The position numbers and the translations under genes were made by a program. Of a DNA stretch of 64,000 nucleotides, positions 27,480 through 35,456 are shown in pieces (positions within the stretch are counted from its first letter, which is position 1; the number at the start of each line of letters is the position of its first letter). The notes under the pieces were generated by a model. It saw only the letters and a program-made list of their open reading frames with translations. It was not told the DNA's origin and ran no database searches. The stretch lies in contig AUJT01000009.1 in the NCBI GenBank assembly GCA_000424365.1, positions 50,984 to 114,983 on the forward strand, given 5' to 3'. Origin of the DNA: Lachnospiraceae bacterium NK4A144. GTDB taxonomy: Bacteria; Bacillota; Clostridia; Lachnospirales; Lachnospiraceae.

Positions 27480-27675
27480 GCACGGGCAAGGGTGTTATCA
27501 TGCTAAGCGGGCACATTGGAAGCCGAGGACAGAAGCGCGAGCATAGCTCAGGTGCATGGAGCACTGTTTGAGGTCACTTCCAGTGCCCGAGTTGCGGAAT
27601 GTACCTGATGATAGGCGGCGGAGCGCTGACGACGAAGCGACGTGCCCGCGTGTATGATAATGCCCCTGACCGTGC
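27480..27675. repeat. Inverted-repeat element (about 196 bp)
   Basis: The left arm (27480-27514, GCACGGGCAAGGG...GCGGGCAC) and right arm (27642-27675, read in reverse GCACGGTCAGGGG...GCGGGCAC) match at most positions over about 34 bases. The 127-base interior is GC-rich compared with its surroundings and contains no gene. It could be a MITE, a REP-type element or a structured RNA. Confidence 0.6.
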
Positions 27676-27922
27676 CGTCCGATATAAAATCGCTCCTCGC
27701 AGCAGTCAACCTAAAGCTCAAACCTGATAAATCTTAAAACGCAGGCTCTAAGATTTTTCATCATTAGTTCCCATGCTATTCCGCAAAAGTTCCCGTAAAA
27801 AAATTACGGATTTGTTGAGGTAGTATTTTCAATATGATAAGCTCAATATGATAACAGAGTTTTTTACGGTTCTGACCGTTTTAGGAATGGTTTCACTATG
27901 TATAAGGGAAAGGTGACCAGAT

Positions 27923-29028
27923 ATGCTTACAAAATTTTTGGTATCCGATTTCATGAATTTCAAATGTGCATGGACACTTGATCTCTCTGAGCCCAATAAT
28001 TATGAGTTCAATCCCGAGGTAGTATCAAAAGACGCTATAACAAAAGCAATCGTATATTGACCAAATGGCAGCGGCAAATCCAATCTCGTACTAGCACTCT
28101 TTGATATAGTCGGACACTTGACCGATAATACCAAAAGGTCTGATAAATACAGGATTTATAAGAATCTGGAAACCGAAGCAGACAGAGTCTCATTTGAATA
28201 CCATTTCAAATTTGATGACCATAAATTGATCTACAAATATCAAAAGAAAGATTATGAGTGACTGCTCCTTGAACAGATTTTTATAGATGAAAAAGAAGTT
28301 ATCCACTTCGATTATCAGACTAATGACGGTTTCATTCATTTGGAAGGCGGCGATGCCTTTAACCTTAATAATGGTTCTGATAAGGAAAAATCCCGAGTAA
28401 AGTCATTACTTGGTTCAACACTACTCGTTCAGAATGAGATTAATGATATTTTTTACAAATTTGGCGACTTTGTTGATCATATGCTGATGTTTTATTCTCT
28501 GGACAGTAGAGGATATCAGAGTTTTAAGTTTGGAAGCGAAAAATATCACGTTTCATTTTGGAAGAAAAAAGTGTTAAAGAATTTCAGTCTTTTTTAGAAT
28601 CCATGGGGATTCATTACAATCTTATTGAAAAAGATATTGACGGTGAACGTCAGATATTCTGCCATTTTCCTAATGGTGACGTAAACTTCTTCAAGATAGC
28701 GTCTACGGGTACTAGCTCATTAGCACTCTTATACGGCTGGTACATTCAGATGGAAAAAGCATCTTTCGTATTTATTGATGAATTTGATGCATTTTACCAT
28801 TTTGAACTGGCAGAAAACGTTGTAAAGATTTTGAAAGAACTGCAAAATACCCAGATCATTTTGACCACTCATAATACTGATCTGATGTCGAATGAGCTTC
28901 TTCGTCCGGACTGCTACTATCTCATAGGAGAAAAACGTATCACCTCAATTAACAATGCCACAGAAAAAGAGCTGAGGCGCGCCCATAATCTGCAAAAAAT
29001 GTATAAGGCTGGAGCATTCAATGCGTAA
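27923..29028 (+). pseudogene. Decayed AAA-family ATPase gene
   Basis: The reading frame begins with MLTKFLVSDFMNFKCAW after AAAGGTGA. It breaks at a TGA (28058-28060) exactly at the first Gly of the Walker A (then PNGSGKSNLVLALFD), at a second TGA (28259-28261), and by a one-base shift near 28540-28560. The other frame then continues to the Walker B (FVFIDEFDAFYH), the H-loop (ILTTHNTD) and the end at 29028. The family is the OLD-like AAA_15/21 ATPase group often found in phage defence. With two stops and one shift it cannot give a full protein; it is a relic. The downstream partner gene is missing. Confidence 0.85.
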
Positions 29029-29215
29029 AGATCACTTCTTTCTCCCAAGGTTATCACTAATCTTCAAACAGATAATCCTTTAATAATACATCCTAATCAG
29101 AAAAATGTTATAATCATTATAATTTTTATAGTTCCTTATAAACCTTGGAACAGGCTCCAATAGCACATTTATGCCGTTCCTTAACAAATTTGTTCAACCA
29201 AATGGAGGTTTTACT

Positions 29216-29398
29216 ATGGACGAAAAAGAAATGATCCTCGATGCTATGAAAAAAGCCGGCGAACCGCTCAATGCCGGAAAGATTGCAGAGCTCACAGGAC
29301 TCGACAGAAAGGTTGTCGATAAAGCGATGGCTGCCATGAAGAAAGATGGTTCTATCGTGTCACCGATCCGCTGCAAGTGGGAACCTGCTGAAAAATAA
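29216..29398 (+). CDS. Small winged-helix DNA-binding protein (60 aa)
   Basis: A 60-residue protein, MDEKEMILDAMKKAGEPLNA then GKIAELTGLDRKVVDKAM, ending with PIRCKWEPAEK. The whole chain fits a minimal winged helix of the MarR/ArsR-like type with the wing in the last 15 residues. GGAGG lies six bases ahead of the ATG at 29216; a longer frame from 29171 is unlikely. A terminator follows at once, so it is monocistronic. The target is unknown. Confidence 0.75.
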   Translation: MDEKEMILDAMKKAGEPLNAGKIAELTGLDRKVVDKAMAAMKKDGSIVSPIRCKWEPAEK

Positions 29399-29404
29399 GA
29401 TATC

Positions 29405-29449
29405 TAAAAAGCCTGAAAAGCGCATACTTGCTCTTTTCAGGCTTTCTAA
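29405..29449 (+). terminator. Hairpin terminator
   Basis: AAAGCCTGAAAAG (29408-29420) pairs perfectly with CTTTTCAGGCTTT (29433-29445). It ends the winged-helix gene. Confidence 0.9.
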
Positions 29450-29460
29450 TATTATCCAGT

Positions 29461-29575
29461 TCATTCTAATTTATGATTTAGTTCATCTATCCATTTAGAG
29501 TCTTTATCCTCAAACAGCTGCAAGCTCACATATACTATTATCAGTAAATATGTTGAACATAAGCTCATTTTTTTA
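29461..29575 (-). pseudogene. Deletion remnant of a second AbiL/RloAB-like pair
   Basis: Read on the minus strand, 29575-29521 encodes NELMFNIFTDNSICEL, matching residues about 78-95 of the ATPase at 22491. It joins at about 29520 to LFEDKDSKWIDELNHKLE and a stop, matching the C-terminal SFENENAEWIDMLNNRLD of the RloB-like protein. The roughly 1.6 kb between has been deleted. The two halves are in different frames, so nothing intact is made. Confidence 0.8.
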
Positions 29576-29602
29576 TAGCTCCTTATACACCTTAGCCCCC
29601 AC

Positions 29603-29779
29603 TTATTCACCTAGTATACCAAACTTAACCTTTAAGGACGGCTCAACAGCCTTCGAAGTACTGTTCTGATCCGCGTCCATCCTGGATTTCCCGAGTACCA
29701 CGTTGTATCCTTCCTTTTCCAGGGAATACTTAAGTCCCATCCCTATTGCTTCATCATCTTCGATCAAAAATATATTCAT
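29603..29779 (-). pseudogene. Truncated copy of the OmpR-type response regulator
   Basis: This 58-codon frame starts MNIFLIEDDEAIGMGLKYSL, almost identical to the regulator at 16251-16964 including its GGAGA leader. After about residue 33 (VVLGKS) it jumps to sequence matching the interior near 16612-16640, then runs into unrelated DNA and stops. The phospho-acceptor Asp and the DNA-binding domain are lost. It is a duplicated fragment, not a working regulator. Confidence 0.85.
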
Positions 29780-29855
29780 CAGGGGTCTCCATGTTTCTCA
29801 TGATTTTATGAGGGGATAAAAATCGTATAACAACACCATATAATTTACAACATTT

Positions 29856-29970
29856 CTTTTAAAAATGACAGCATATCGCCTGTATTTCCTTTTAAAAATA
29901 ACAGTACCAATCATCATATTCTCTTTAAAAATGACAGTTCTAATCATTGTATTATCTTTAAAAATGACAG
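29856..29970 (+). repeat. Four iterons with exact 33-bp period
   Basis: Copies at 29856-29871 (CTTTTAAAAATGACAG), 29889-29904 (CTTTTAAAAATAACAG), 29922-29937 and 29955-29970 (TCTTTAAAAATGACAG). The 17-base spacers are AT-rich and not identical. The last copy overlaps the -35 region of the ATPase gene at 30010. The same motif, orientation and 33-bp period recur at 61926-62007. Confidence 0.88.
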
Positions 29971-29985
29971 TATTCGCATTATAAT
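29957..29985 (+). promoter_or_regulatory. Probable promoter of the DUF4143 ATPase gene
   Basis: A perfect TATAAT at 29980-29985 is 17 bases from TTTAAA (29957-29962), which lies inside the fourth iteron. The weak -35 inside the repeat suggests that a protein on the iterons controls transcription. Confidence 0.55.
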
Positions 29986-30009
29986 AAGGTCAGAAAGGGC
30001 TAAAAAGTT

Positions 30010-31407
30010 ATGTTAAAACGTGATATTTGGAACAAGTTGATCCATTGGAAGAAAAATGAACATCATCCATTAGTAATACGAGGACTGCGACAAATAGGAA
30101 AAACGTTTATTGTTAAAAAATTCGGTGAAGAATTTTATGATAGCTGCGTGTATCTTGATCTGAGATCTAATATTGAGATTCATCAGGCTTTTGAGGGTGA
30201 TTTTGACGTTGACCAAATGGTCATGTCTATCACAGCAGTTAATCGGAAAGCGAGATTTATTCCGGGAAAAACTCTTTTAATACTTGATGAAATACAGGAC
30301 TGCCCAAATGCAAGGAGTTCATTAAAGTATTGGGACATTGATGGTCGATATGACGTCATAGCGACCGGAAGTTTTTTAGGTGTAAAAGGATTCAGAGAAC
30401 CTTATACTCGCGGAATTCCGGTGGGATATGAGGATCAGATGACGATGTATCCGCTGACTTTCCGCGAATTTCTGCTAAATACAGGGATGGACATAAAAGT
30501 TTTTGATTATGTTAGTAAATGTCTGAAAAACCGTACTGCAATAGAAAAAACAATACATAACAGTATCCGGTCACTTTACCTTCAGTACTTGATAGTTGGA
30601 GGTATGCCTGAAGTAGTTAACATTTTTTTTGAAACGCATGATCTCAATGTTGTAAGGAAAATACAGCGCCGTATACTTGCTTCGATAAGAGATGATTTTG
30701 GAAGATATAAGGATATTCACGGTAATGATAAAGTAAACGAAGTTCTAAAGTTTCGCGCCGAGGCATGCCTTGATTCTATACCTGCACAATTATCAAAAGA
30801 ATATAAAAAATTCAAATACAGTCTTGTAAATGCCAGGGGAAGATCACAGGAAAAATCTGACGGATTGCAATATTTAATAGATGTTGGACTGGTCATCTGT
30901 TCCTATAATACAAAGGAATTATCATATCCGCTGGAGGGTGTTAAAAAAGCATCAGAATTTAAGGCTTTTTTCATAGATACGGGTTTATTGGTGTCTCAAT
31001 TAGGCGATGAAGTACCACAAAAGATCCTGTCCGGAGATATCAGTTCATACAAAGGTGCAATAGCAGAAAATATGGTTGCAGCAGCTTTTGCTGCATCCGG
31101 CATAAAATTGTACTATTTTCATGCACCAAGCGGATCACCTGAGCTTGATTTTCTTTTTGAGAAGAATGGTGAAGTATGTATAGTCGAATGCAAATCAACG
31201 AATAACCGCGCTACCAGTATGAAGTTCGTCATCTCGCATCCTAAAAAATACGGAACACATCCTGCAATGAAATTTGCAGATACTAATGTTGGCACCGGTG
31301 ATGGATTTGATACTTATCCTATATATGCCATTGGTTTTATGGAACGTGAACAGGATGAAATGATCGTACCGGTGATCGATGTAAAAAACCTCAAGATTCC
31401 TGAATAA
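30010..31407 (+). CDS. AAA_14/DUF4143 ATPase with nuclease-like C-terminus
   Basis: A 465-residue protein. Walker A GLRQIGKT is at residues 25-32 and Walker B LLILDEIQD near 89-97 (D93, E94). The C-terminal half is DUF4143, ending in a PD-(D/E)XK-like core, D380 in PELDFLF and E393-x-K395 in CIVECKS. Such proteins are common in gut Clostridia and in some archaea, with unproved function; mobile-element, toxin or defence roles have been proposed. AAAGG lies ahead of the ATG. The iterons directly upstream make it a strong candidate for self-regulated or element-linked expression. Confidence 0.85.
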   Translation: MLKRDIWNKLIHWKKNEHHPLVIRGLRQIGKTFIVKKFGEEFYDSCVYLDLRSNIEIHQAFEGDFDVDQMVMSITAVNRKARFIPGKTLLILDEIQDCPNARSSLKYWDIDGRYDVIATGSFLGVKGFREPYTRGIPVGYEDQMTMYPLTFREFLLNTGMDIKVFDYVSKCLKNRTAIEKTIHNSIRSLYLQYLIVGGMPEVVNIFFETHDLNVVRKIQRRILASIRDDFGRYKDIHGNDKVNEVLKFRAEACLDSIPAQLSKEYKKFKYSLVNARGRSQEKSDGLQYLIDVGLVICSYNTKELSYPLEGVKKASEFKAFFIDTGLLVSQLGDEVPQKILSGDISSYKGAIAENMVAAAFAASGIKLYYFHAPSGSPELDFLFEKNGEVCIVECKSTNNRATSMKFVISHPKKYGTHPAMKFADTNVGTGDGFDTYPIYAIGFMEREQDEMIVPVIDVKNLKIPE

Positions 31408-31439
31408 TTTTGATATATGAGGCCATCCGGATAATGTCA

Positions 31440-31485
31440 CAGGAAGCCCTTATCACTAAATGAGCAATAAGGGCTGCCTGTTTAT
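31440..31485. terminator. Bidirectional hairpin terminator
   Basis: CAGGAAGCCCTTAT (31440-31453) pairs with ATAAGGGCTGCCTG (31467-31480) with one mismatch. It lies between convergent genes. Confidence 0.88.
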
Positions 31486-31488
31486 ATA

Positions 31489-32571
31489 TTAATTCACTTT
31501 TACCTTAGTATCATAGACTGCTTCATCTTTATCAGAAAGCGCCGGAACCGAAAGCATTTTTATCCTTTCCTTTAACTGCGGTCCTGCAACCTGGATCAGG
31601 ATCACGAGGATCAGGATAACTCCCTTTATCGCATTATTGATAAGCGAATCCATCTTGAGTGCGATGATGATCTTGTCTATGACTGTGTAGGACAGTGATC
31701 CGAAAAGCACACCTATGATCTTTCCTTTTCCGCCTGACATTGAAACTCCGCCGAGCACTACCGCTGCTATGGCGTACATCTCATAGCTCGTACCGGTTGT
31801 TGCAGGATCAGATGAACCATTCATGCAGATCCACAGGAAAGCCGATGCCCCGATCATGATTCCCATTATGACAAAAGCTGTCATTTTCATCAGGCGGACA
31901 TTAATGCCTGCCATAAATGCACCCTTTTCGCAGGAACCGATAGCATAGATCTTTTTTCCAAACTTTGTATCATTTGTGATGTACATAAAAATGATGGTAA
32001 CGAGGATCAGCACCAATCCCACGATCGGAAGTGATGCAATCTTTCCATTTCCGAAATTATACATGGCATCATATCCGTTAAAAGAAGATGTCATCTTATA
32101 TACGGAACTTCCTCCTCCGATCAGCTCTTTGGCGATATGCTGGCAGTAATACTGAGCAAGTGACCTGTAAATAAGCATAGTTGCGAGAGTTACTATAAAT
32201 GAAGGCATCCTGACAACTCCCACAAGTACTCCGTTTATAATTCCGAGTGCCGCACCCATAAGGAGTGCAAATGCCAAGACTGCAAAAATATTTCCGCCGG
32301 TTTTATTAAAGACTATAACAGAAAATCCGCTGACAAATGCAAGCATCGATCCGGCAGAAAGGTCGATCTCACCTGTGATACATACCAGACCCATTCCGAT
32401 AGCTGTGATACCGATCACTGCAGAATGTCTGAAAATATTCATAGTAGCACTGAGTGACAGACTGCTGTTTGTCATGGCATAAACCAGAAAGATCATGAAA
32501 AATACAAATATAAAACTATAATTACTCCAGATTTTTCCAAGTATATTCGACTTGTTTTTTGCTGTACTCAT
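31489..32571 (-). CDS. Sugar ABC transporter permease (RbsC/MglC type)
   Basis: A 360-residue membrane protein with about nine or ten helices and the family pattern GITAIGMGLVCITGEIDLSA, then VVLGGVSMSGGKGKIIGVL. It forms the membrane channel of a CUT2 importer for monosaccharides. Its ATG follows the ATPase stop by one base (GAGG ribosome site in the overlap), so the two genes are coupled. It is the last gene of a three-gene unit that ends at a terminator. Confidence 0.9.
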   Translation of the reverse strand: MSTAKNKSNILGKIWSNYSFIFVFFMIFLVYAMTNSSLSLSATMNIFRHSAVIGITAIGMGLVCITGEIDLSAGSMLAFVSGFSVIVFNKTGGNIFAVLAFALLMGAALGIINGVLVGVVRMPSFIVTLATMLIYRSLAQYYCQHIAKELIGGGSSVYKMTSSFNGYDAMYNFGNGKIASLPIVGLVLILVTIIFMYITNDTKFGKKIYAIGSCEKGAFMAGINVRLMKMTAFVIMGIMIGASAFLWICMNGSSDPATTGTSYEMYAIAAVVLGGVSMSGGKGKIIGVLFGSLSYTVIDKIIIALKMDSLINNAIKGVILILVILIQVAGPQLKERIKMLSVPALSDKDEAVYDTKVKVN

Positions 32572-32572
32572 T

Positions 32573-34078
32573 TCACACTACCTCTTTACTCTCTTTGTCA
32601 TTCGCGAGACCTGTGGAATACATCATCACTGTATGTTCATCTATCTCATCATGGGTCAGCTCTCCTGCGATGCTGCCGCCGTAAAACACCACGCACCTGT
32701 CTGCAACCTTCTGAAGTTCCGGTATCTCAAGCGTATTTACAAGTATTGTTTTTCCCTTCATTGCAAGCGTATGGATGAGCTTGTATATCTCCTCTTTTGC
32801 ACCTACATCTATTCCCTGTGTGGGATTATCAAAGAGTAATATCTCCGCATCGGTATTTAGCCACCTCGCGATAAATACTTTCTGCTGGTTTCCTCCGCTC
32901 AGTGATACGATAGGCATATTTCCTGACTCTGCTTTTATATTCAGGAGTTCCTGAAAGCTGTCGTATTTTTTTAATTCCTTAGTTTTATTCAAATGGAACT
33001 TTCCTGCAGAAAGCGTGTGCTCTGCAAGGTACATGTTTTCAAGGATGCTCATATCAGGGATCACCGAGTTTTCCTTGCGGTTTGCAGGCAGGAGTCCTAT
33101 TCCGACTTTCATAGCCCTGTGTACAGAGCCGCCCTTATATTCTTTCCCAAAAACTTCTATCTTTCCTGCTGTCTTTGGAGTGATCCCAAAAAGGCACTGC
33201 ATAAATTCACTGCTTCCACATCCCTGCAATCCGGTAAGACCAACGATCTCACCCCTTTTCACTTCCATTGACACATCACGGAATCCTTTTCCGCTCATGT
33301 GCGTGAGGTTCAATACCGTCTCACCTGTTTCACGCTTTACATACGATCCTGCGTCCTCAGAGTGCCCGACCATAAGCCTCGTAACACCCTCCGGTGTAGT
33401 ATCCGCGATTTTTCCGGAACCGATATATTCTCCGTTTCTAAAAACCGTGTAGGTGTCACAATACTTAAATATCTCCGGCATCTTATGTGAGATAAAGATA
33501 AACGAGATCCCTTTTTTCTTTAAGTCAGATACGATAGAAAAGAGATGCTCGACTTCGTCATTATTAAGCGAAGTCGTGGGTTCATCCAGGATCAGCAGCT
33601 TCGCTCCGGCAAGGAGTGCTTTACTGATCTCAAGCAACTGCTTATCTCCGGTCCTCAGATCCGATACCATTGCTGTCGGATCCATTTTTACCCCAAGCCT
33701 TCTGAAAAGATCCTCAGAACGTCGGATCATCTCTTTCTTATTAAGTTTTCCAAATAGACCTGTAATCTCTCTATTTATGTAAATATTTTCAAAAACCTTC
33801 AGATCATTAAAGAGATTAAGTTCCTGATGCACGAAAGCTATACCGAGCTTTTCACTTAATTTCACAGAAATATTTTTTAATTCCTGTTCCTCAAACTTTA
33901 TTTCTCCTCCGTCAAAAGGAATGGTGCCTGTCAGTATGTTCATCAGGGTGGATTTACCGGCTCCGTTTTCACCGAGAAGGGCGTGAATCTCGCCCTCCGA
34001 AACCGTAAGATCCACGCCCTTTAATACCGGCACACCACTAAAGGATTTTCTGATCCCTCTCATTTCCAGAAGTGCCAT
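32573..34078 (-). CDS. Sugar ABC transporter ATPase, double domain (RbsA/MglA type)
   Basis: A 501-residue protein with two ABC cassettes. The first has the Walker A GENGAGKST (35-43) and LLILDEPTTSLN. The second has a degenerate Walker A (GLQGCGSSE) and the signature LSGGNQQK, then LLFDNPTQGIDVG. This tandem layout with a non-canonical second P-loop is typical of CUT2 importers for ribose, galactose or xylose. GAGG precedes the ATG. It lies 40 bases after the binding-protein gene. Confidence 0.93.
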   Translation of the reverse strand: MALLEMRGIRKSFSGVPVLKGVDLTVSEGEIHALLGENGAGKSTLMNILTGTIPFDGGEIKFEEQELKNISVKLSEKLGIAFVHQELNLFNDLKVFENIYINREITGLFGKLNKKEMIRRSEDLFRRLGVKMDPTAMVSDLRTGDKQLLEISKALLAGAKLLILDEPTTSLNNDEVEHLFSIVSDLKKKGISFIFISHKMPEIFKYCDTYTVFRNGEYIGSGKIADTTPEGVTRLMVGHSEDAGSYVKRETGETVLNLTHMSGKGFRDVSMEVKRGEIVGLTGLQGCGSSEFMQCLFGITPKTAGKIEVFGKEYKGGSVHRAMKVGIGLLPANRKENSVIPDMSILENMYLAEHTLSAGKFHLNKTKELKKYDSFQELLNIKAESGNMPIVSLSGGNQQKVFIARWLNTDAEILLFDNPTQGIDVGAKEEIYKLIHTLAMKGKTILVNTLEIPELQKVADRCVVFYGGSIAGELTHDEIDEHTVMMYSTGLANDKESKEVV

Positions 34079-34118
34079 ATTCTTTTCCTCTTTTGTGTCT
34101 TATTTTTCCTAAAATGAT

Positions 34119-35222
34119 TTAGTTAAATCCTTTGAATTCAGCTACATTTTCTGAAGTAACGTTCTGGCACTCAATAACGTGATCCTGTGTAACTTCCTTT
34201 CCATCGAGGGAATCTACCATATCCTGAATAGCTGTCTGGATCATACTCGGGCTATATGTTACAGACATGATTCCGCCAAGCTCGCCTGTGATCTCGTTAT
34301 AGCTCTCACCTCTAAGAACTCCGTAAAGCTCATCAAGTCCGCCGCAGCCTGTGATAACCGGCTTGTTTGCGAGAAATGCACTCTTTGCGCTGTCGTCGAT
34401 TCCGCCGCCCTTAAGTGCTTCGAGGATACCCATTGCAAGTTCATCATCTTCTGCATAGAACCACTTGATAGAAGTATTTGCTGAATCACCCATAAGTGTC
34501 TCAAATGCTGACTTAGTATCGGATCTGCTCCAATTCATAGCACCGGAATATGTGATAGCACTGTCAACCTGCTCCTGAGTCCACTTTGCATCGTCAGCGA
34601 TCTTATTTCCGTCAAACTCGATATTTCCAAGAAGATACTCAGTAAATCCCTGGTCACGAAGAGTTGTTACAGATGATGTATCACCTTCATATACGTAAAC
34701 CTGATCGCCGGGTTTCAGTCCCAGAGATACGAAATATGCTGCGCTTCCTGCGCCGATACCCTCATTGTCACCCTTTACATTTGATACTGCGCTTGCTTCT
34801 ACTCCGTTGATGATACGGTCAAATGCAACATAAGGAATTCCTGCATCTACAAGCTCCTGAATAGCTGACTGTACTGTGTCATCGATTGGCTGGATAACAA
34901 CTGCGATATCCTTGTCGCCCTTTGCAATGATATCCTCGATCTGTGTGATCTGGTATGAAGCATTCTCACATGTGATGACCTCTGCGGAATACTTTCCTTC
35001 TCCGTTTACTTCCTCAACCTTTTCCTTCGCAAATGTCGCAACAGAGCCTGTCCAGCCATGATCTTCCGGTGCTGTGAGTACATAAATATGTGTTGCATCT
35101 CCGCCTGCTGTCTCTGTTGTTGCTGCCTTTGCCTCTGTAGATGCTGCAGAACTGCTTCCGCATGCTGTCAGTGACAATGCCATAACACCTGCAAGAAGCG
35201 CTGCCAATATCTTCTTTTTCAT
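34119..35222 (-). CDS. Sugar-binding lipoprotein of CUT2 importer
   Basis: A 367-residue periplasmic-binding-protein-type lipoprotein. The lipobox LTAC has its cysteine at 21. The Peripla_BP_4 domain follows, with VVIQPIDDTVQSAIQELVDA and YVAFDRIINGVEA typical of galactose/ribose/xylose binders. It delivers a monosaccharide to the permease pair encoded downstream. GGAGG lies ahead of the ATG. The sugar is not evident from sequence; the neighbouring genes suggest a glycoside-derived sugar. A 50-bp perfect palindrome sits in the leader region upstream. Confidence 0.9.
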   Translation of the reverse strand: MKKKILAALLAGVMALSLTACGSSSAASTEAKAATTETAGGDATHIYVLTAPEDHGWTGSVATFAKEKVEEVNGEGKYSAEVITCENASYQITQIEDIIAKGDKDIAVVIQPIDDTVQSAIQELVDAGIPYVAFDRIINGVEASAVSNVKGDNEGIGAGSAAYFVSLGLKPGDQVYVYEGDTSSVTTLRDQGFTEYLLGNIEFDGNKIADDAKWTQEQVDSAITYSGAMNWSRSDTKSAFETLMGDSANTSIKWFYAEDDELAMGILEALKGGGIDDSAKSAFLANKPVITGCGGLDELYGVLRGESYNEITGELGGIMSVTYSPSMIQTAIQDMVDSLDGKEVTQDHVIECQNVTSENVAEFKGFN

Positions 35223-35401
35223 GTTGTAACCTCCAAAAAATCGTGTGTTTCACGTTGTTTCTTTTGATGTACTAATAATAAATCCTGCGCATTTCTCCAT
35301 CTTTCCTCTGTATTTATTTACGCCTCATTTTTATTGCAAGATTCCGGTGAGTCTAAAAAAACGTGCAATAGAAGTCACTATCTTGTTGCAATGTTTTTGG
35401 A

Positions 35402-35451
35402 CCACGGGGACGGGGGTACAGGTTCATGAACCTGTACCCCCGTCCCCGTGG
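35402..35451. repeat. Perfect 50-bp palindrome
   Basis: The left half starts CCACGGGGACGGGGGTACAG, continues GTTCA to 35426, and is followed by its exact reverse complement to 35451 with no loop bases. It is very GC-rich against the local background. It lies 5 bases from the stop of the symporter gene, where it could act as a terminator. The form recalls REP/REPIN elements mobilised by RAYT transposases. Confidence 0.9.
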
Positions 35452-35456
35452 ATCAC

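Noticed and set aside
27337..27564. 75-codon open frame on the minus strand
   Set aside because: No ribosome site; it crosses the left arm of an inverted repeat and has an unlikely composition. Treated as chance.
27480..27675. Group II intron or known large ornate RNA
   Set aside because: Too short and lacking recognisable domain V or other hallmark segments.
28058..28261. UGA recoding (selenocysteine or read-through) in the ATPase
   Set aside because: A frameshift further on also breaks the frame, and one UGA replaces a P-loop Gly, so decay is the simpler reading.
29856..29970. Possible CRISPR array
   Set aside because: The repeats are only 16 bases with 17-base AT-rich spacers and no cas genes are nearby, so an iteron or operator array fits better.
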